DNA from: DATKMP01 sp035541775
GTDB taxonomy: Bacteria; Bacteroidota; Ignavibacteria; UBA10030
Assembly: GCA_035541775.1 (NCBI GenBank)
Contig: DATKMP010000010.1
Location: forward strand, 1-8,106
Direction: 5' to 3'
Length of the DNA stretch: 8,106 nucleotides
The notes under the pieces were generated by a model, which was given only the letters and a program-made list of their open reading frames with translations, searched no databases and was not told where the DNA came from. This document shows positions 6,486 through 8,106 of the stretch, piece by piece. Within the stretch, counting starts at the first letter, position 1; each line of letters opens with the position of its first letter. The position numbers were made by a program, and so were the translations under genes.

Positions 6486-6989
6486 TTACATCATTCCAAC
6501 ATGTTTTCCCGTTCCCCATACGGAGAGAAAAAGAATGATGAGCAAAAGGAGCGATTGAACGAAATAAAATGTCGAAATATTTTTGCCGTAGATGTTCACC
6601 GTTTCTTCTGCATCGGCGGGAGCGGATTGCGCGGCGAGCGATTGTATCAGCTTGGTCCGTTTGCGGCTCAAGATAGGGCCGAAGACGGCGCCGTTCACGA
6701 GCATAAAGGCAAAGAGAATAATTTTTGCATCTAACCATCCAACAGAAAACAGAACGCGCGGCGACGTACCGAAGACATTTATAATATTGACAATGCCCGT
6801 GATGAGCATAAGAAGGGATGCGATAGGCGAAAGCAAACCGATCGAGCGGCTGGCGGAAAGCAAAAGAAGTTTTTGATTCCAATCGTTCGTTGTTCGTATG
6901 CGGCGTTCTAAAATCCAGCCGGCAGCCAGCGATGTCGTAATAAGTCCGAACCCCAGCAAATGAAAGATGAATGCAAATGAAACCATCAT
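6486..6989 (-). CDS. Four-helix integral membrane protein (DUF2269-like)
   Basis: A 167-residue protein with four clear hydrophobic segments: about 4-23, 52-71 (SPIASLLMLITGIVNI), 85-106 (WLDAKIILFAFMLVNGAVFG) and 140-158. A basic loop (RRIRTTNDWNQK) follows the first helix and a polar loop of about 30 residues precedes the last. The arrangement recalls small DUF2269/CopD-like membrane proteins, but I cannot place it firmly and assign no function. Two ATGs stand in tandem (6989 and 6986). GAGGA is 4 nt before the first and 7 nt before the second, so translation may well begin at 6986, one residue shorter. The gap to the MauE/DoxX gene upstream is 108 bp, so it may or may not belong to that operon. 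Confidence 0.78.
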   Translation of the reverse strand: MMVSFAFIFHLLGFGLITTSLAAGWILERRIRTTNDWNQKLLLLSASRSIGLLSPIASLLMLITGIVNIINVFGTSPRVLFSVGWLDAKIILFAFMLVNGAVFGPILSRKRTKLIQSLAAQSAPADAEETVNIYGKNISTFYFVQSLLLLIILFLSVWGTGKHVGMM

Positions 6990-6993
6990 ACGT

Positions 6994-6998
6994 TCCTC
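6994..6998 (-). promoter_or_regulatory. Ribosome binding site before tandem ATGs
   Basis: On the minus strand this reads GAGGA. It is 4 nt from ATG 6989 and 7 nt from ATG 6986; the second spacing is nearer the optimum. Confidence 0.6.
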
Positions 6999-7034
6999 TA
7001 TAATAGTGTGCTTGATGAAAAGATACGGAAAGAA

Positions 7035-7040
7035 ATTGTA
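7035..7040 (-). promoter_or_regulatory. Candidate -10 element for the four-helix membrane protein gene
   Basis: On the minus strand this reads TACAAT, 45 nt before ATG 6989 and inside the 108-bp gap after the MauE/DoxX gene. It is the same hexamer as the one before the YbjQ gene. No convincing -35 is visible. Confidence 0.22.
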
Positions 7041-7097
7041 AGAACGAAAGCGGAGAGAGAAATTAATGATTTGATGATAGACGAGTGAACGATTGTT

Positions 7098-7574
7098 TTA
7101 TTTTGAGTTCAACCGATTGGTGCTTTTCATTGCAAATTTCCAATCCTGAACAAACATAAGCCGGATACCGGCGGCAATCATCAAAATATTTTCAATAATT
7201 TTTTGCCAGCCGATTTTTGCGGCAGAAGAGTCTTGCGTAAAACATCCGCAGCTAATATCGAGACCGCGAACCAGAGCTGAAACGACAAGGATGGTGAAGA
7301 TGACGAGCAGCACTGTAATGATGATGGCGCTTGCGCGTGGATAAATACCGAGGATCAATCCTACGCCGCATAAAATTTCTATCCATGGAAGAATGGTCGT
7401 AACAACGACTGCAAGATGGGAACCGATAAGCTGATAATTGAGAATCGAATGAACGAATGCATTCATATCTGCAATTTTATCTAAGCCGGAAACAATAAAA
7501 ATACTTCCGAGCAACACGCGAAGCAGAAGTATCAAGAGAGGATGTGCAAAAAATATTTTTATGATGCGCATCAT
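7098..7574 (-). CDS. MauE/DoxX family redox-associated membrane protein
   Basis: A 158-residue inner-membrane protein with four hydrophobic segments. Signature positions are LLLRVLLGSIFIVSGLDKI (16-34), ILPWIEILCGVGLILG (61-76), and the luminal or periplasmic SCGCF with Cys109 and Cys111 followed by IGWQKIIENILMI (121-133). The PW-x-E-x-x-x-G motif is typical of DoxX, and the CGCF followed by a W-x-x-x-x-N helix is typical of the MauE-like branch that partners thiol-redox proteins. MauE is needed for maturation of disulfide-rich methylamine dehydrogenase in methylotrophs; no such enzyme is visible here, so only a general thiol-redox role is inferred. The frame continues upstream to 7649, but that part lies inside the rhodanese gene. 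ATG 7574 shares one base with the rhodanese TAA and lacks its own Shine-Dalgarno, which suggests translational coupling. ATG 7571 is the alternative start. Confidence 0.88.
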   Translation of the reverse strand: MMRIIKIFFAHPLLILLLRVLLGSIFIVSGLDKIADMNAFVHSILNYQLIGSHLAVVVTTILPWIEILCGVGLILGIYPRASAIIITVLLVIFTILVVSALVRGLDISCGCFTQDSSAAKIGWQKIIENILMIAAGIRLMFVQDWKFAMKSTNRLNSK

Positions 7575-8059
7575 TATTTTGTCATGCCGCTGCGAGCATG
7601 ATTGCCGGCTCGTTCGATCGGATATCCTGCATTCGTCCAATCCTGCCATCCGCCGTAAAATACTTCGACGCGAGAAAAGCCATGCTCTTTCAATTTGGCT
7701 GCAAGTTCGATGCTTGAATTACATGCAACGCCGTCGCAATAGACGATCAATCGCTTTTCGTTTGATAATGAATCGAGAAGATATGCATGCTGATCTAAAT
7801 GGGCGAATGGAATATTCATAGCGCCTTGAATGTGTCCTTCGGAAAATTCAAACTCATGCCGTGCATCGATGAAGGTTGCGGCGTGAGAATCGAATGCAGC
7901 TTTTGCCTCCGGCAGAGAGACGACGATGAGTTTGGGTTGATCGGCGGCGGCAGACGTCCGTGCAAAATATCCTTGCTTGGTGAAGTACGAATATCCGAAT
8001 CCAAGCACAGCGGCAAGAAGAAGCGTGATCCCACATTCCCGCCACAGGCGCCGGTTCAT
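7574..8059 (-). CDS. Membrane-anchored rhodanese-like protein
   Basis: A 161-residue single-domain rhodanese. Residues 10-26 (GITLLLAAVLGFGYSYF) form an uncleaved-looking signal anchor after a basic N-terminus, so the domain should face the periplasm. Landmarks are FIDARHEFEFSEGHIQGA (63-80), MNIPF (81-85), the strand LIVYC with active-site loop C108-DGVACNSS (108-116), and FYGGWQDWTNAGYPIE (134-149). The loop is the CxxxxC/SS variant rather than the classic CRxGxR of thiosulfate sulfurtransferases, so substrate preference is open. Rhodaneses carry persulfide sulfur on the active-site Cys. AAGGAA stands 8 nt before ATG 8059. The start overlaps the upstream stop as ATGA, and the stop overlaps the MauE/DoxX start, giving a tightly coupled set. 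Confidence 0.93.
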   Translation of the reverse strand: MNRRLWRECGITLLLAAVLGFGYSYFTKQGYFARTSAAADQPKLIVVSLPEAKAAFDSHAATFIDARHEFEFSEGHIQGAMNIPFAHLDQHAYLLDSLSNEKRLIVYCDGVACNSSIELAAKLKEHGFSRVEVFYGGWQDWTNAGYPIERAGNHARSGMTK

Positions 8060-8106
8060 TGTTTCGCTTCCTTGCCGACAAACGGCACCGGGATTTCAAA
8101 GCGCGG
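8056..8106 (-). CDS. C-terminal end of an unidentified upstream gene (partial)
   Basis: Read from the right edge on the minus strand, 16 codons (PRFEIPVPFVGKEAKQ) run into a TGA at 8056-8058 that overlaps the rhodanese ATG by 4 nt. The overlap and the presence of the rhodanese Shine-Dalgarno inside this tail argue that it is a real gene and the first visible member of the operon. The fragment is too short to assign a family. Confidence 0.65.
   Translation of the reverse strand, partial: PRFEIPVPFVGKEAKQ

Noticed and set aside
6481..6882. Minus-strand open frame of 133 codons overlapping the four-helix membrane gene
   Set aside because: Same strand but another frame; Arg- and Cys-rich translation without domain features, while the 6486-6989 frame gives four clean membrane helices and has a ribosome binding site.
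1..8106. CRISPR arrays, insertion sequences, tRNA or rRNA genes
   Set aside because: I scanned for regularly spaced repeats, transposase-like frames with terminal inverted repeats, and cloverleaf or rRNA motifs and found none.

Overview
The window is 8.1 kb of compact bacterial chromosome with no RNA gene, insertion sequence or CRISPR array that I can see. The best taxonomic hint is the central gene pair, a DUF6057-type membrane/TPR protein and a CxxCH-containing WD40-like (PD40) lipoprotein. I know this combination from the Bacteroidota and relatives (FCB group). Several genes have clear AGGA or AGGAGGT Shine-Dalgarno sequences, which are unusual in classical Bacteroidia, so an early-branching relative such as the Ignavibacteria is plausible. 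That placement is inference.

Layout. (1) Positions 1-252 hold the 3' part of a plus-strand DUF952 gene, cut by the window edge. It converges on a secreted type-B carboxylesterase (425-1840, minus), and a bidirectional rho-independent terminator (345-386) lies between them. (2) A 456-bp divergent gap (1841-2296) separates the esterase from the central operon. It holds the esterase ribosome binding site, a GC-rich hairpin and a short coding-like stretch ending at 2267. (3) Plus-strand operon 2297-5810: a polytopic membrane protein with a TPR-like C-terminal half (DUF6057 family) overlaps by 14 bp a lipoprotein with one heme-c motif and a beta-propeller. (4) The rest is minus strand: a YbjQ/UPF0145 protein (6049-6378) with two tandem terminator hairpins after it, a four-helix membrane protein (6486-6989), a MauE/DoxX-type redox membrane protein (7098-7574), a membrane-anchored rhodanese (7574-8059), and the last 16 codons of a further gene running off the right edge.

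How the genes work together. The DUF6057/heme-propeller pair is translationally coupled and probably works at the inner-membrane/periplasm interface, but its role is unknown. The rhodanese and MauE/DoxX genes overlap by 1 nt, and the rhodanese overlaps its upstream partner by 4 nt. That makes a three-gene coupled unit with a thiol/sulfur redox theme. The central operon is visibly more AT-rich than the esterase (38% GC in line 3001-3060 against 52% in line 1201-1260; these are single-line spot counts). The most interesting part of the window is the heme-propeller/DUF6057 pair; the rhodanese/MauE module comes second.
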